A stretch of DNA of 64,000 nucleotides. Origin: Eucommia ulmoides. Taxonomy: Eukaryota > Streptophyta > Magnoliopsida > Garryales > Eucommiaceae. The stretch is from NCBI GenBank assembly GCA_016647705.1, contig CM028335.1, positions 7,332,579 to 7,396,578 on the forward strand. The letters run 5' to 3'. The stretch's first letter is position 1. Each line of letters begins with the position of its first letter. The notes under the pieces were generated by a model that was given only the letters and a program-made list of their open reading frames with translations, searched no databases and was not told the DNA's origin. Of this stretch, positions 21,009 to 33,459 are shown one piece after another. The translations under genes and the position numbers were made by a program.

Positions 21009-21996
21009 CCTTCGACGCGAGGCCGTGTTTTTGCTACTACTCGACAGGATGCTCAGGCTACTCTCGATGTGGTCACAGGTATTATATCTTTATATGCTAG
21101 AGATACTCGTGTACTTATTGATCCCGGTTCTACGCATTCGTTTATTTTGGCAACCTTCATGATGCATGTAGGCTAATTTCCCATTTCTTTATCTTATTGT
21201 ATTGTTATTTCTACTCCAATGGGTGAGTCAGTATGGATAGATAGTGTGTACAAAGACTGTCTGCTTCGGATTGGTGATAGAGAACTATTGGCGGATCTAT
21301 TACCCCTGAGTATTCACGATTTTGATGTGATACTGGGTATGGATTTGCTATCCGGATATCATGACACGATAGATTGTTTCAAGAAAGAAGTGATCTTTCG
21401 AATCTTAGGCGAACTAGAGTTCATATTCTCGGGAGACAGAACTATTACTCCAGTCAGTTTAATTTCCACCCTAGAAGCTAGGAAATTATTGAAGAAAGGA
21501 TGTCAGGGATACCTTGCGCACGTGTTTGACACTAGTCAGAAAGAAGTTCCGATGGCAGACATTCCAGTGGTCAGAGATTTTTCTGACGTATTTCCTGAAG
21601 AATTGCTAGGGTTTCCAGTAGATAGGGAGATGGAATTTACGATTGAGTTACTTCCAGGCATTACTCCTATATCGATTCCACCTTTTTGTATGGAACCTAC
21701 CGAGCTGAAAGAGTTGAAAGTGCAGTTTCAAGATTTATTAGACCGTGGGTTTTTTAGGCCTAGTGTCTCCCCATGGGGTACCCCAGTGCTGTTCGTGAAG
21801 AAGAAAGATGACACGTTGAGAATGTGTATTGATTATCGGCAGCTGAATAGGGTGACGGTTCGTAATAAATATCCATTGCTAAGGATTGATGACTTGTTTG
21901 ACCAGTTCTAGAACGCTGAAGTGTTTTCCAAGATAGATCTTCGATCGGGGTATCACCAACTGAAAGTCAGAGATAGTGATGTGGCAAAAACGGCAT
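21009..21996 (+). pseudogene. pol part 1: protease and N-terminal RT
   Basis: It continues the shifted gag frame. The protease has LIDPGSTHSFI at 21113-21146, where D-S/T-G is required, so the active site reads DPG and is likely dead. A TAG follows near 21174. The frame reopens at 21219 ([17 protein letters not shown]) and runs into [60 protein letters not shown] at 21909 interrupts where Gln is usual, then [15 protein letters not shown] continues to DVAKTA, where an antisense solo LTR is inserted (target duplication GGCAT). Confidence 0.88.
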
Positions 21997-22640
21997 TGTT
22001 ACGACCCACCCCAGACACCCGTCATCACGGGGCCGACGTGACAACAACATGACCCCACCTGAACATCCAACCATCTATAATACGACATTTAAATAAAATG
22101 CATAAATATCCAACCACCTAATCAAATTGATTATATACAAAGTTTCTAATTAGGGAACACACCCGTCCCCAATTACAATAACAACAACAATCTAATAACC
22201 CTGAACCTCTCGTAGATTTGTCTCTGGCAACTTCTCCCATAAACACTGTCGGACTCTACTTAGTGCCAATAGGGGACCAACTCCTAGCTATTATACCTGT
22301 GAGTGTATTGCCTTTTTAATAAAAACATTTTTAATCTATAATACATTCTACAACATTTAAATGGATAAAGCATAAGTATACAAACATCACATATCTAACA
22401 AAAATCACCATAATATAAATAGTGAAAGTAAATCAATATATATAAGTACTATTCAAACCCATCCAGTATAAAATAATACCAATCACCATATATAATAAAT
22501 CACCAAATATAAGTAAAACACCACATCTCAAAACACCACACCACTACACTACTCACTGGTTAGCCATAGTGATCGTTTTAACCTCACAATCGGGAGTTGC
22601 AACAGTACCGTAACATTCGTAGGAATGTCTTCTTACGAAA

Positions 22641-22926
22641 TATCCACACCCCTTTTGGGGAGAAATATAATCCACACCACTTACGGGGAGAACTATCCAC
22701 ACCCCATGGGAAGAAATCCTACCCCTTGCGGGAAAAAATATAATCCACACCCCTTTCGGGGAGAAACTACACCTCTTACGGGGAGAAAACTATGGCATCA
22801 GCCAAATCATCAATATCGTCTAAAATCCACACCCCTTATGGGGAGAATATAAACCACAACAATATCATCAAAAATCCACACCCTTTATGGGAAAAATATA
22901 AACCACACCCCTTTTCGGGGAGAATT
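22641..22926 (-). repeat. Minisatellite with TTCTCCCCGTAAGGGGTGTGG-like units
   Basis: About nine degenerate units of ~25-30 bp, on the plus strand reading CCACACCCCTT, then ACGGGGAGAAA. It occupies the same LTR position as the ~33-bp repeat of the other LTRs, next to the conserved GTTGCAACTCCCGAT block, but with a different unit. Confidence 0.8.
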
Positions 22927-24637
22927 TCTAAATCACGTTTCTTTCTCTCTTTTTAAAATACCACTGATTTCAGTAAACATCATTTCTCTATCTTTGTTTT
23001 TAGAAAACCAAGCATTATTCGAAAACTAGATATTTTTCCACTCTCTTCTAAAATCACCCAGTTAACGAACAATTTTTCAATAAATCATTTATTTCCACCT
23101 TTTTCTTTAAGAACCAACAAAATTTACCTTTTCAAAACACTCACTGATTCAGCAAAATCATTTTTTCCCACCTTCTATTAAAACCACCAAATCCAACAAA
23201 TCATTTTATAAAATCTTTTCTTTTTAAAACCAACACAATTCAACGAAAATCTATTTTACCAACTCACCCAAAACCTGCTTGATCCATATTATTTATAAAA
23301 TCACACAGTTTTAAGTAACACACATTTCATCATATATATATGAAAATAAATTTTTGAAAGAAGACAGTATATTCACCTGATTATCCGTTTTCGGAATACT
23401 TTGACCGCCTATTCTCTACCGGTACTTCGGTGCCTACGAGCCTAATAGTGACATGGCCTAAATTAATATTTTATGTAAAATAACCTAACCATGTAATGCA
23501 GACCCTAATTTTTGCAATTTCCTATTCCCCGTCTTTTATTATAAAATATGTCTATTTAACTAATATTGTTCCATTACAGTTTACTATATCAAATTTATTC
23601 ATGCGAACGATCTCACTATTTCTTATCCCCATTTCGACATTTTCATGCGAACACTTAACGCTAAATTCAATGATAATGATAACACGTATTTCACATTGAG
23701 ACAATTAAATGCATATATTAAAGAAGTTTGGAATTCTACCTTCCCCGAATTATTCTGTCGGTTGCAAGATCGGATTTGTGTTTTTGTTTGGTGTGGTTTG
23801 TGTATTCCCCCCCCCCCTTTTTTTTTACTTTTTTTTTTCTTCCTTTTCCCGCTGCTTCTTCTTCTTCCTTTTCCTTTTCTGTTTCTGTTATCTTTTTCTT
23901 TTTCTTTCTGGTTCTGGGACTCACTGCCGACCAACCACCGTCTTCCCTGCCACCGCCCCTGGTCATCCACAACCAATCAAACACACATACACATGGCAAC
24001 GAAATACCCACATACACATATCTATGTCGAAACACACACACAAACCGAACCTACCTTCTCTCTCTCTAATTCTCTGGTCGGCCGAGCAACAGACATCAAC
24101 CACCGGACCAACAAGCTGCTCCCACCGCCGAACCAACGACGGAACCCACCATACACACACATACACAGCAGAACACACACACAACCCAAACACACACCCC
24201 TACTCACTGACCGGACGACGACGACCGACCGACCTACACTCTTACAACTGAAACGACGACCAAACCCAAACGATCACTGGCGACCCATGCCTACCAGTGA
24301 CACCCACACAAACCTCACACACACATGAAATACTCGTCCACTCAAACAATCACCATCGACATGCCAAACTCACCCCACCGCCACCACCGATGCCGGAACG
24401 ACGACAACCATACACATGCCCAACCAAAACAAATAGAGGAATCATACACAGACTTACCGGTGACGGCGACGATCATTCACACTCTATCAACGAACGAACG
24501 GCAATTGATCACACACACACGCGCGCGCGCGCCGGAACCGCCTCCTCTCTCTCTCTCTCTCCTGTTTTCTCTGGATCTCTCTCTCTTTCTCTGGATCCTT
24601 CTCTGATTATTCTGAGATGTGTGGATATTTATGTATG

Positions 24638-24652
<15 letters not shown>

Positions 24653-24700
<48 letters not shown>
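24653..24700 (+). repeat. (GT)n microsatellite
   Basis: About 24 uninterrupted GT units inside the antisense solo LTR, next to a TA run. It has no coding meaning. Confidence 0.95.
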
Positions 24701-24703
<3 letters not shown>

Positions 24704-24963
24704 ATCTTTTGTTTTAATTACACATTTCTCCCCCTATTTCCATAACTTTTCATTTTCATTTATGATTTATATTAAATTATAATTTCACCCCTAATTAAAA
24801 AGTTTAAGACATTTAAGTTCAAAAGTTTACAATTTGCATTTTGAAAATTACTAATTAACCCCTCGATATTTAAATTAAATTATAAATGGCACCCGCTACG
24901 CCCGTATTTCCTTATGCGTGCAACATTGCATTTTTAAAATAAAGATCGGGGTCTTACAGGCAT

Positions 24964-27422
24964 TCCGTATGAGATATGGACACTATAAATTTCTGGTTAT
25001 GCCCTTCGGATTGACAAATGCCCTGTTGTTTTCATGGATTTGATGAACCGTATCTTTCAACCTTATCTAGATCAATTTATTATTGTGTTCATTGATGACA
25101 TATTGGTCTATTCCCAAGGTAGAGAAGAGCATACAGAGCATCTCCAGATTGTGTTGCAGACGTTGCGGGAGAAGCGGTTGTATGCGAAACTCAATAAATG
25201 TGAATTTTGGTTAGATCATGTGGTGTTCTTGGGGCATGTTATTTCAGGAGATGATATTTAGGTGGACCCAAAGAAAGTTGAAGCTGTTGTCCAATGGGAA
25301 AGGCCGAAAAATGTGACTGAAGTCCGAAGCTTTTTAGGGTTGGCAGGTTACTATCGACGGTTTGTGTAGGGATTTTCCGTTATAGTTGCCCCGTTGACTC
25401 GACTGACCCACAAGGAATCTAAATTTGAGTGGACCGATAAATGTAAGCAGAGTTTCCAGGAGTTGAAGAATAGATTGATATCAACACCAATACTGTCCCT
25501 CCCGTCAGAAGGATGTGGTTTTGTGATTTATAGTGACGCGTCACACCAAGGGCTAGGATGTGTTCTGATGCAGCATGGTCACATAATCGCATGTGTATCT
25601 CAGAAATTGAAGAACCATGAGCATAATTACCCGACGCACGATTTAGAGTTGGCAGCAATTGTGTTCGCCTTGAAGATTTGGAGGCACTACCTGTATGGCG
25701 AGACGTGTGAAATATACACCGACCATCAGAGTTTGAAGTACTTGTTTACTCAGAAGGAATTAAATCTGAGGTAGAGGCGTTGGATGGAGTTGATCAAGGA
25801 CTACGATTTCACTATCCACTATCATCCGGGAAAGGCTAATGTTGTAGCGGATGCTTTGAGTCAAAAATTGGCAGGTTCGGTCGCACACATTCGAGTCGCT
25901 CATGCTAACCTGTATGCGGTGTTGAGATCGTTGCGAGTTCAGTTAGCGGTTGGTCAGACAGCAACATTGCTTGCAACCTTGACTTTGAGGCTGACGTTGA
26001 TTGACAGCATTATTGAAGCTCAAAAGTCAGACGTTCAATTGGAGAGGATTCGGGATGAAGTGAAAAATGGTCACAGAACTGATCATCATATTAGGGATAG
26101 TAACAAAGCTTTGATTATTGAAAATAGGCTGTATGTGCCTAATGACGTCAATTTGAAAAATGATATCTTAGAAGAAACACATAGCTCAACGTACGCATCC
26201 GGGGAGTACCAAAATGTATCGAGATTTGCGTGAGCATTATTGGTGGATCGAAATGAAGCGGGAAATTATAGAATTTGTTGCTAGGTGTCTTGTTTGTCAA
26301 CAAGTTAAGATTGACCATCAACGTCCAAGTGGATTATTGCAACCTCTACCTATTCCAGAGTGGAAATGGAAGCATATCACGATGAATTTTATTTCGGGAT
26401 TACCTCGTACTCAAAGGGGGCATAATTCCATCTGGGTGATCGTTGATAGGCTTACCAAGTTCGCTAATTTTCTGGCCGTAAAGACGACGTATTTTCTTGA
26501 AAAGTATGCCTAATTGTACATCGATGAGATTGTTAGGTTGCATGGCGTGCTAGTTTCTATAGTGTCGGATAGAGATCCAAAATTTACTTCGAGGTTCTGG
26601 CCGAGTCTCCAGACTGCTTTAGGTATCAGGTTGAAATTTAGCACCGTTTTCCATCCTCAAACAGACGGTCAATCAGAGCGTACGATTCAAACGTTGGAGG
26701 ATATGTTGAGGGGATGTGTTCTGGAATTTCCTAGTAGCTGGGATAATAATTTGCCGTTGATGGAATTCACCTAAAACAACAACTATCATTCGACAATTGA
26801 GATAGCCCCATATGAAGTCTTGTATGGTAGAAGATGCAGGACCCCAGTTTGTTGGACCGAGGTGGGTGAATGAAAATTATTGACGTCGAACATAGCCTAG
26901 ATGACAGCAGACAAAGTAAAGGTGATTCGAAAAAAATTAAAAATTTCTCAGAGTCGATAGAAGAATTATGCAGATAAGCGCCGGCGGGAGTTGGAGTTCG
27001 AGGTGGAAGATCATGTGTTCTTGCATATTTCTCTGTGGAAAGGCATAATGAGGTTCGGAAAGAATAGGAAGTTGAGTCCAAGATACATCAGACCATATAA
27101 AATTCTAGAGCGGGTTGGCATGACAGCGTATAGACTTGCGTTACCACTAGAGTTGTCTCAACTACACGACGTCTTCCATGTATCAATGCTTGGGAAATAT
27201 GTGCAAGACCCTTCTCATGTGTTGACCTCACAGCCGATCGAATTGGAAGCAGATTTCACCTACGTTGAAGAGCCAGTCTAAATCCTAAGTCGTAAAGATC
27301 AAGTGTTGCGAACGAAAACGATCCTTTTAGTCAAAGTGCTGTGGCGCAATCATACAGTGGAAGAAGCGACATGGGAGCGGGAAGACGAAATGAGGAACAA
27401 ATACCCACATTTGTTCAATTAG
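24964..27422 (+). pseudogene. pol part 2: RT, RNase H, integrase, chromodomain-like end
   Basis: RT resumes with [16 protein letters not shown] and the catalytic FIDDILVYS (25088-25114). RNase H follows with [16 protein letters not shown] and the TDHQSLKYL block (25394-25774), then integrase with a CLVCQQVK zinc-finger end, a first catalytic site reading ITMNF (26385-26387 AAT, so Asp to Asn), [10 protein letters not shown], and [19 protein letters not shown], which keeps the Glu. The C-terminus has VFHVSMLGKY and, to 27422, VLWRNHTVEEATWERED, like the chromodomain region of Tekay elements. Stops or frameshifts occur near 25258, 25366, 25772, 26200, 26511, 26772 and 26870. The enzyme would copy and integrate the element. 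This copy cannot. Confidence 0.9.
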
Positions 27423-27453
27423 GTAATAAAAAAAATTCGGGATGAAATTTCTT

Positions 27454-27468
27454 TTAGAAGGGAAGAGT
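27454..27468 (+). other. Polypurine tract of Tekay-like element
   Basis: An AGAAGGGAAGAG tract lies directly before the 3' LTR, in the position used to prime plus-strand synthesis. Confidence 0.7.
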
Positions 27469-30357
27469 TATAAGACCTAAATCGTAGCACATACGTCATT
27501 AATAGGTGTATTTTAGAGCATCGGGAAAGTGGGGGAAATTTTTTGTTAATTTAAAGTCCAAATAAAAAAGTTTAGGGGTAAAAATTAGAAATTTAGAAAC
27601 ATTAAATTTAAATTGGGATTCAAATTTTCCATTCAATTTATAAATTTTAACTATTAGGGACCAAATTATAAATTTAGAAAATGTTAAAAACGAAAATTTA
27701 ACTAGAAAAGAGACTTTAAGAAATTAGAGGGAGAAAAGAGTAATTTAACAAAAGTTTTTTTTTAAAACATATATATATATATATATACACGTCGTGCGTG
27801 TGTGCAATGAGACCGCCGGAAGGGAGAGAACGGGAGAGGCAACGTGGCAAGCTAGGACCGATTTCTACCACTTATTTCATGCAATATATACTCAGTCATG
27901 CATGTGTAATGATAAAAAAAAATCTCCATCAAATCTGAAAATTAAGAAATTCTAGAGAGAGAGAGAGGACCGGAGCAAATGGGGGTCATCGAACTTCTTT
28001 GAATCAGCGTTCCTCCGGCGATGGGTGGGGGGAATTAGCGTGCATGTGTGTGGGGGTAGTTTGAGTGTGTTCTGCTCTCCGTTCGTCGACTACTCTCCGG
28101 TGATCGTGGGATGGATTGATCGTTGCCGTTCGGTTCGGTGCGGGATTGACGGTCGTGGAGTGAGATCGTCAACCTTGTAAAAACGTTGTTGTTCGTCGTC
28201 GTCAATTTGGTACGTAATTGTGTGAAATATTTTTCTAATTATTCTTGGTGAGTGTATGCATGCATGGGTATTACGAGTTCGGTCGATAAAGTTTCAACGG
28301 TGGGGTATGTGTGCTCTATTTTCTCTTCTGGGTATATCAGTGTATGTGTGTCGGATCCAACAATGGAGCGTGTGGTTGGCTAGTCGGCAGTGAAATGTTC
28401 GGTTGGTTGTGTTTATGTATATGATCAACCGTTAAGTTCTTGCCATGCATGTGGGTATGGGTGTGCTCCAACCTTACGACGGTGAACGGTCGTCGATCCT
28501 CAGGCACCGTTCGTGTGTGTGTGCATGTGGGTGTTCAGATTTTCACCATGCATGTGGGTGTGTGTTTAAATCAGTTGTGTGTGCATGGGTGTTCCATTCG
28601 GTTTCCATGGTTGGTGTATGTATGATCGTCGATTTCAGGTTGGTGGGTGTGTGATGAATGTTTGGTCATTGGGGTGGGAGAGAGTGGTTGTAGGTGTGAG
28701 TCGGCTGAACACCAAAACAAAATAGAAATAGGAAACCAGAACTGAAAAAGAAAAAAAAAAAAAAAAAAAAAAAAAAGGAAGAAAAGGAAAATTTCACAAA
28801 TAACCCCAACAAAATTTAAAATCAATCTCGCAGCCCGTGAACGGTTCAGAACGGGTAACCTTGTTATTGTTAAGTTATTTTTGTTTATTAAATCAATTTT
28901 AGCATCAAAATTTTGTAACCAAAATAATAAATTTGGAACCGTCGTATTACTAAATTTTATACAGTATTTTTTAACGAAATGAAAATTAACCGAATAATAA
29001 TTTTACATAATAAAATATGGAGACGGGGAAATAACGAAACTTAGGGCTTGCATTTCATGATTAGTTGATTTTACATAAAATATTTATTTATGCCATGTCA
29101 CTAATAGGTTCGCAGGCACCGGAATCTCAGAGAGAGTAGTCAGTAGAAGTTTTGCGGAGTGGGTAGCCAGGTGAGTGTACTGTCTTCTTATAAACCTATT
29201 TTCAAATATATGATGGAATAAATGTGTTTACTTAAAATTTGATGAATTTATAACTTATGTGGATCAAGTGGATTTGGGTGTTTTGGAAATGTGTATTTCG
29301 TTGGTTTTAAACAGAGGGTGAAAAAATGATAGTTGGATTAAATCGGTTTTGGAGGTAGAGGTCGATGTTATTGATTTGCAGTTGGACGATATTGTTATTT
29401 ATTTGACGATGTTGTTGATTTTATCTGCTTCGGCAGAGCGTTGATTATTTATTGAGTTGTAATTTGATGATGAGGTTATTGATTTGATGATGCTATTGAT
29501 TGTGGACAGAGTTGTTGTTGTTAAGGTGGAAATGAGTTGTTGTTGTTGAGGTGAGGTGGAAGTTAGTGTTGGATATTCACCTGCTTGGCATAGTCCAACA
29601 GAGCGTTGTTATGTCCCGCTAAAAAGGCATATCCTACGGGTGGTACGGTACCGCTGCAACTCCCGATCGTGAGGTTAAAACGATCACATGGCTAGCCGGG
29701 GTGTGATGTGTTGTGTTGTGGTGTGATGTGGGGTGGTGTGGTGTGGTGTGATATGGTGTTTTGCCGTATATGGTGATTGGGATGAGTACATTTATACATA
29801 TTCTTTTATACTGGATTGGTATGTTTTGATTTTATTATACTATGGTTAGTTGAATTATTCTGGTTAATTTCATTGTTTAGTTGGGATGCTATATATATAA
29901 ACGTTGATTTTGTGGTAACAGGAAAAATGTGTTTTCCTTGTGGTATGAGACATTTGTATATTATGAGATTTTTATTTGATATGTGATATTTATATGTTTT
30001 ATGTTTGATCCATCTAAAATATTTTTATTAAAAAGGCAATACACTCGCAGGTACAACAGCTAGGATTCGATCTCGTACTGGCACTTGGTAGAGTCCGGCA
30101 ATGGTATAATATGGAAGTGTTTTGGGAGGAGCTGTCTGAGGCGAATCTGTGAGAGCTTCATTATTGTTATACTTTTGTTGTTATTAAAATTCAGAGATGG
30201 GTGTGTCTCCAGTTAGAGAGGATGTATATGGTCAGAATTTGTGGTTGTATATTTATGTATGCACTTTGTAGTTTGTTAGTTGGTTCGATGTTCAGATGAT
30301 GTCGTGTCAACATCACGCCGACCCCAGGGTGATGGAGTTTCGGGGTGGTGTGTGACG
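27469..30357 (+). mobile_element. 3' LTR of the Tekay-like element
   Basis: It begins TATAAGACC (the TG start mutated to TA) and ends TGTGACG (CA end mutated to CG), followed by the target duplication CAACG. It matches the 5' LTR throughout with many substitutions and shorter simple repeats, so the insertion is not young. Confidence 0.9.
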
Positions 30358-30971
30358 CAACGCCGCAAAGACATTCAATTGATGGATTGTGGAAGCCAGA
30401 CACCTGTCAATTCACAAAGTTGTTGATCGAATCCATGTTGACCTAATGGAACGACGAACAAAACGACGTAACATGGCGTCAGGGGTGAAGAATATTCTTT
30501 GTGAGACAATCGAGAGACAAATGCTAAAAAGATTGGAAGAATGTAGGGAATGGGTAGTGTGTGAATCTGTGAATAGAGTCTTTGAAGTTTAATCGAACCT
30601 TCTGTACTTGTGGACCTAAAAATATGAACATGTTCTTGTTTCGATTGGAGGGACAATGGGATACCGTGCTCACACGCTTGTGCTGCTATTACAAGACCGG
30701 TGAAGATTTGAACTCATATGTAAAGGATTACTTCCACATGTCATTTTACCGTCTAAGCTACGAGGATGGAATTTTTGTTGTTCCAACTGCAGGGAAAAAA
30801 GAGACGAAACAATATGATATTGTAATACTACCACCAGTTACTAAATGACCTAGAAGACGACCGAACAAAACGATGATCCCATCAAAAGGAGAATTCAACA
30901 AGGGAAAATTGAAATGCAGTCTTTGCGGTGGGAAAGGACACAACAGGAAAACATGCAAAGAACCCATATGA
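30358..30971 (+). pseudogene. MULE transposase, C-terminal part after the Tekay insertion
   Basis: Removing the insertion and one copy of CAACG restores the frame ELTSNAAKTFN. The family normally has Glu at the Lys of this block, and a TGA follows where Ser is usual. The text continues WIVEARHLSIHKVVDRI. A frame change leads to a SWIM zinc finger (CSC near 30631, IPCSHACAAI ending near 30693), then another returns to LPPVTK and a CCHC knuckle CSLCGGKGHNRKTC (30915-30956), ending at TGA 30971. DBD, DDE domain, SWIM and knuckle are in the usual order for MuDR-like transposases. At least two frameshifts and several stops inactivate it. Confidence 0.88.
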
Positions 30972-32389
30972 AATGACTTCATTTATTAGAGTATCATTAT
31001 ATTTTTTGCTGTAACAGTTTCTATTGTTTTTGAAAAATTAAATTGTTTTTGAAAAATTAAAAAAATAAATTGTGGAGCTTTTAATGACTAGAATCGTTTC
31101 ATTAATTGATTTTTCATTGTCTAGTTTGTTACATAAATTTAATATTTTGGGTATATTTCTTGTGAAAACTTATAAAAAATATCGAGAAACGACATATCAA
31201 TTATTTTCAACCGTTAAATTTGGACAACACTCTAAATTGATTTTTTAGCTGCTAATTTTTGTAGCCATATATAATAAACGGTGAGCCATAATGCATCATC
31301 ATCCTCAAATACGATAATACTTCAGTTTTCTATATTTGTTTTCTTCCGGGGGGATCTGTTTTGAAGTGCATTGAAGAAATGGTTGTCAAATTTGTATGTT
31401 TTTTTCTAGTTTTGGCTGTTAAATTTGTATGTTTTTTCTAGTTTTTTGCTTACAGATTCAACAAGCTTCTTCCAAGCTAATGCTGGATTTTTTTATGTTG
31501 GTAGAACAAATCAACTCTATACGTGAATAGTACTGCACAGTATTTTTTAATGCAACGAAATTATGCAATAATCCACCAAGAATATCACTGCCCAACTAAA
31601 TGTTACTACACACATAATATTTGTTGTGCAGTAATGACGATTGATTGGAAGTGTGTTAACAAGGAATATACAGACACACGGGGGATTACTCATGAACCAC
31701 ATCTATCATTAAATTACATACGTCAAATAAACTTAGAAATAAATAAAGCATTGAACCAAAATAATATAACAGAGTGGGAATAAATGATCTAGCGAATATT
31801 ATTTTTCTTAAGAACTGAAAAAAAAAAAAAAAAAAACATTTCATTCACGGATTCATCGCACTCAACTGTTATGCGAATAAAATGTATCAAAAGCCTAACT
31901 ACCATGTTTGTCATTTATTATGTCTTTTGATAAGATCAACCCTTTCAATAGTTGCTACTCTGGCATTGCCTTCACGTTTGACCTTTGCTCGTTGCCCAAG
32001 GGCGAATTGCCTTAGTATATAAATAACAATTACTCCACAATCAGGTCTGGTAAAAAAAATATACAACTTTATATTATCACGGCGCACGTACTCGCAAAAC
32101 TAATACAAATCAAAATCATCACTTACCGGTCCCTCTTTTGTTGAGGTGTGTCAAAAATAGGCTTTAAAGTTATCGATCTTTCTTAAGTCGAAATGCTTGA
32201 ATCAGATGCATTCCGAGTGAAATAGCTGGTAATGTAATCCGCCTATATTTTTGCAAATAATGAAATCATCAGTTAATACAAAACAATTAGTTACACCAAA
32301 CAATACAACATAGTAGGACGCATGATAATGATTTTTGATGTACACTAACAAACGAAAAAGTAAAACAGAGGGAGAATATGGAGACACAC
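30972..32389. other. Noncoding part of MULE
   Basis: It is AT-rich. Short open frames (for example 31523-31783, +) show no family resemblance or splice logic that I can see. A 19-A run lies near 31820. I find no gene. Confidence 0.5.
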
Positions 32390-32572
32390 CGATGCGAATG
32401 TTGCTATGCAACAATAAATTTTACAAATATAGTAACTAAGTAATTGTACCTATATAGAAACCCCAAATAAATAGTAGCATATTTAGTAAAATGGGAAAAT
32501 GGATAAAAATGTTGTTATCAAGCAATAATATAGCGACGCAATAACCAGACAATTTATAACTGTAAAGCAACC
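32390..32572 (+). repeat. ~180-bp direct repeat before captured ATPase exons
   Basis: From GATGCGAATGTTGCTATGCA to ACTGTAAAGCAAC it matches 33277-33459 with few differences, in the same orientation. The first ~20 bases of both copies read like the last ATPase codons (DANVA). Confidence 0.85.
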
Positions 32573-32629
32573 TCCTATCTCAACTAGCCATGTTTTTTGG
32601 CAAGGAATTCTGACAATTTTTAAACTGAT

Positions 32630-33285
32630 TGTAGATTCCTAATCTAGCAAGGAACAGATCTGAAATTCAAAAAAAGGTACACTCAATAATAGATAAGTTT
32701 GCTGAGCGCGGACTTCGATCTCTTGCGGTTGCTCGTCAGGTAATTAGACTCTCTTCCATTATTAGGGAGTCATGCACTCATATATATCTCCATTTTTATC
32801 ATATATGTAAAATTTAAAATAGTTCATTTTTCCTACAGGAAGTTCCTGATAGCAAGAAAGACAGTTTTGGCAGACACTGGGAATTTGTTGGTCTTATCCC
32901 TCTTTTTGATCCACCTCGGCGTGACAGCGCTGAAACCATTAGAAGAGCCCTAGATCTTGGAGTCGGTGTTAAAATGATTACAGGTGACATGTTTATTTAC
33001 TTCAAAATTGAGCTCAACATTTAGTTTCATTTTTTATATAAGATAGATTGATTTTCTACAAATTTCATAGAGAATCTACTAGTACCTTTTTCATTTATCT
33101 ATTTTTTTTCCCTGATGAAATTGTGTCTCCAAAACTCTTGACTTATGGCTATTCACAATTGTGATCACCTTGTTTCATGTTCATGCGACCAATTGGCAAT
33201 CGCAAAGGAGATAGGGAGACGCCTTGGGATGGGCATAAACATGTACCCTTCGTCATCTTTGCTTGGTGAGCATAAAGATGCAAAT
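32630..33285 (+). pseudogene. Captured plasma-membrane H+-ATPase exon fragment
   Basis: Three exon pieces of a P-type (P3A) plasma-membrane proton pump. Exon a, 32630-32739: IDKFAERGLRSLAVARQ, then a GT donor. Exon b, 32839-32983: [45 protein letters not shown]. Exon c, about 33186-33285: [34 protein letters not shown]. The pump, normally ~950 residues with ten membrane helices, moves H+ out of the cell. This ~110-residue piece covers the nucleotide-binding/phosphorylation hinge and lacks the DKTGT site and all membrane segments. Introns are kept, so it was captured as genomic DNA. No stop occurs inside the exons. The acceptor before exon c is unclear. It sits within the MULE in transposase orientation. 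Confidence 0.92.
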
Positions 33286-33459
33286 GTTGCTTTGCAGCAA
33301 TAAATTTTACAAACATAGTAACTAAGTAATTGTAACTGTATAGTAACCCCAAATAAATAGTAGCATATTTAGTAAAATGGGGATATGGATAAAAATGTTG
33401 TTATCAAGCAATAATATAGCGACACAACAAGTAAACAATTTATAACTGTAAAGCAACTA
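33277..33459 (+). repeat. ~180-bp direct repeat after captured ATPase exons
   Basis: Second copy of 32390-32572. Together they bracket the ATPase fragment, with the end of exon c included in the repeat. The blocks CAAGCAATAATATAGCGAC and AATAGTAGCATATTTAGTA are shared exactly. Confidence 0.85.

Larger units (their letters stand above)
21997..24958 (-). mobile_element. Antisense solo LTR inside the Tekay-like element
   Basis: It is bounded by TG and CA and by a perfect target duplication GGCAT (21992-21996, 24959-24963). RT reading resumes directly after it. On the minus strand it shows the same landmark blocks as the other Tekay-type LTRs (TTGCAACTCCCGATTGTGAG, GGTTAAAACGATCAC, and a CCACTATTAGG-like GTCACTATTAGG block). 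It has its own minisatellite at 22641-22926. It is a solo LTR of related type, left by recombination between two LTRs of a later insertion. Confidence 0.9.
16565..30357 (+). mobile_element. Tekay/Del-like Ty3/gypsy retrotransposon nested in MULE
   Basis: A complete but degenerate element: 5' LTR 16565-19591, primer site at 19597, gag, protease, RT, RNase H, integrase and chromodomain-like end, polypurine tract, 3' LTR 27469-30357. A perfect 5-bp target duplication CAACG flanks it (16560-16564, 30358-30362). Long LTRs (~3 kb), the gag type, the integrase C-terminus and the VLWRNH-EEATWE tail point to the Tekay/Del chromovirus group. It carries its own antisense solo-LTR insertion at 21997-24958. 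Confidence 0.9.

Noticed and set aside
23623..24704. Several overlapping long ORFs on both strands
   Set aside because: They lie in C/T-rich and CA/GT-rich low-complexity DNA inside the antisense solo LTR. No domain is recognisable and all six frames are open.
31523..31783. 86-codon ORF in the MULE
   Set aside because: It has no recognised motif, splice logic or second copy in the window.
32646..33285. Functional host H+-ATPase gene
   Set aside because: Only ~110 of ~950 residues are present, with no membrane segments or phosphorylation site and no flanking exons.
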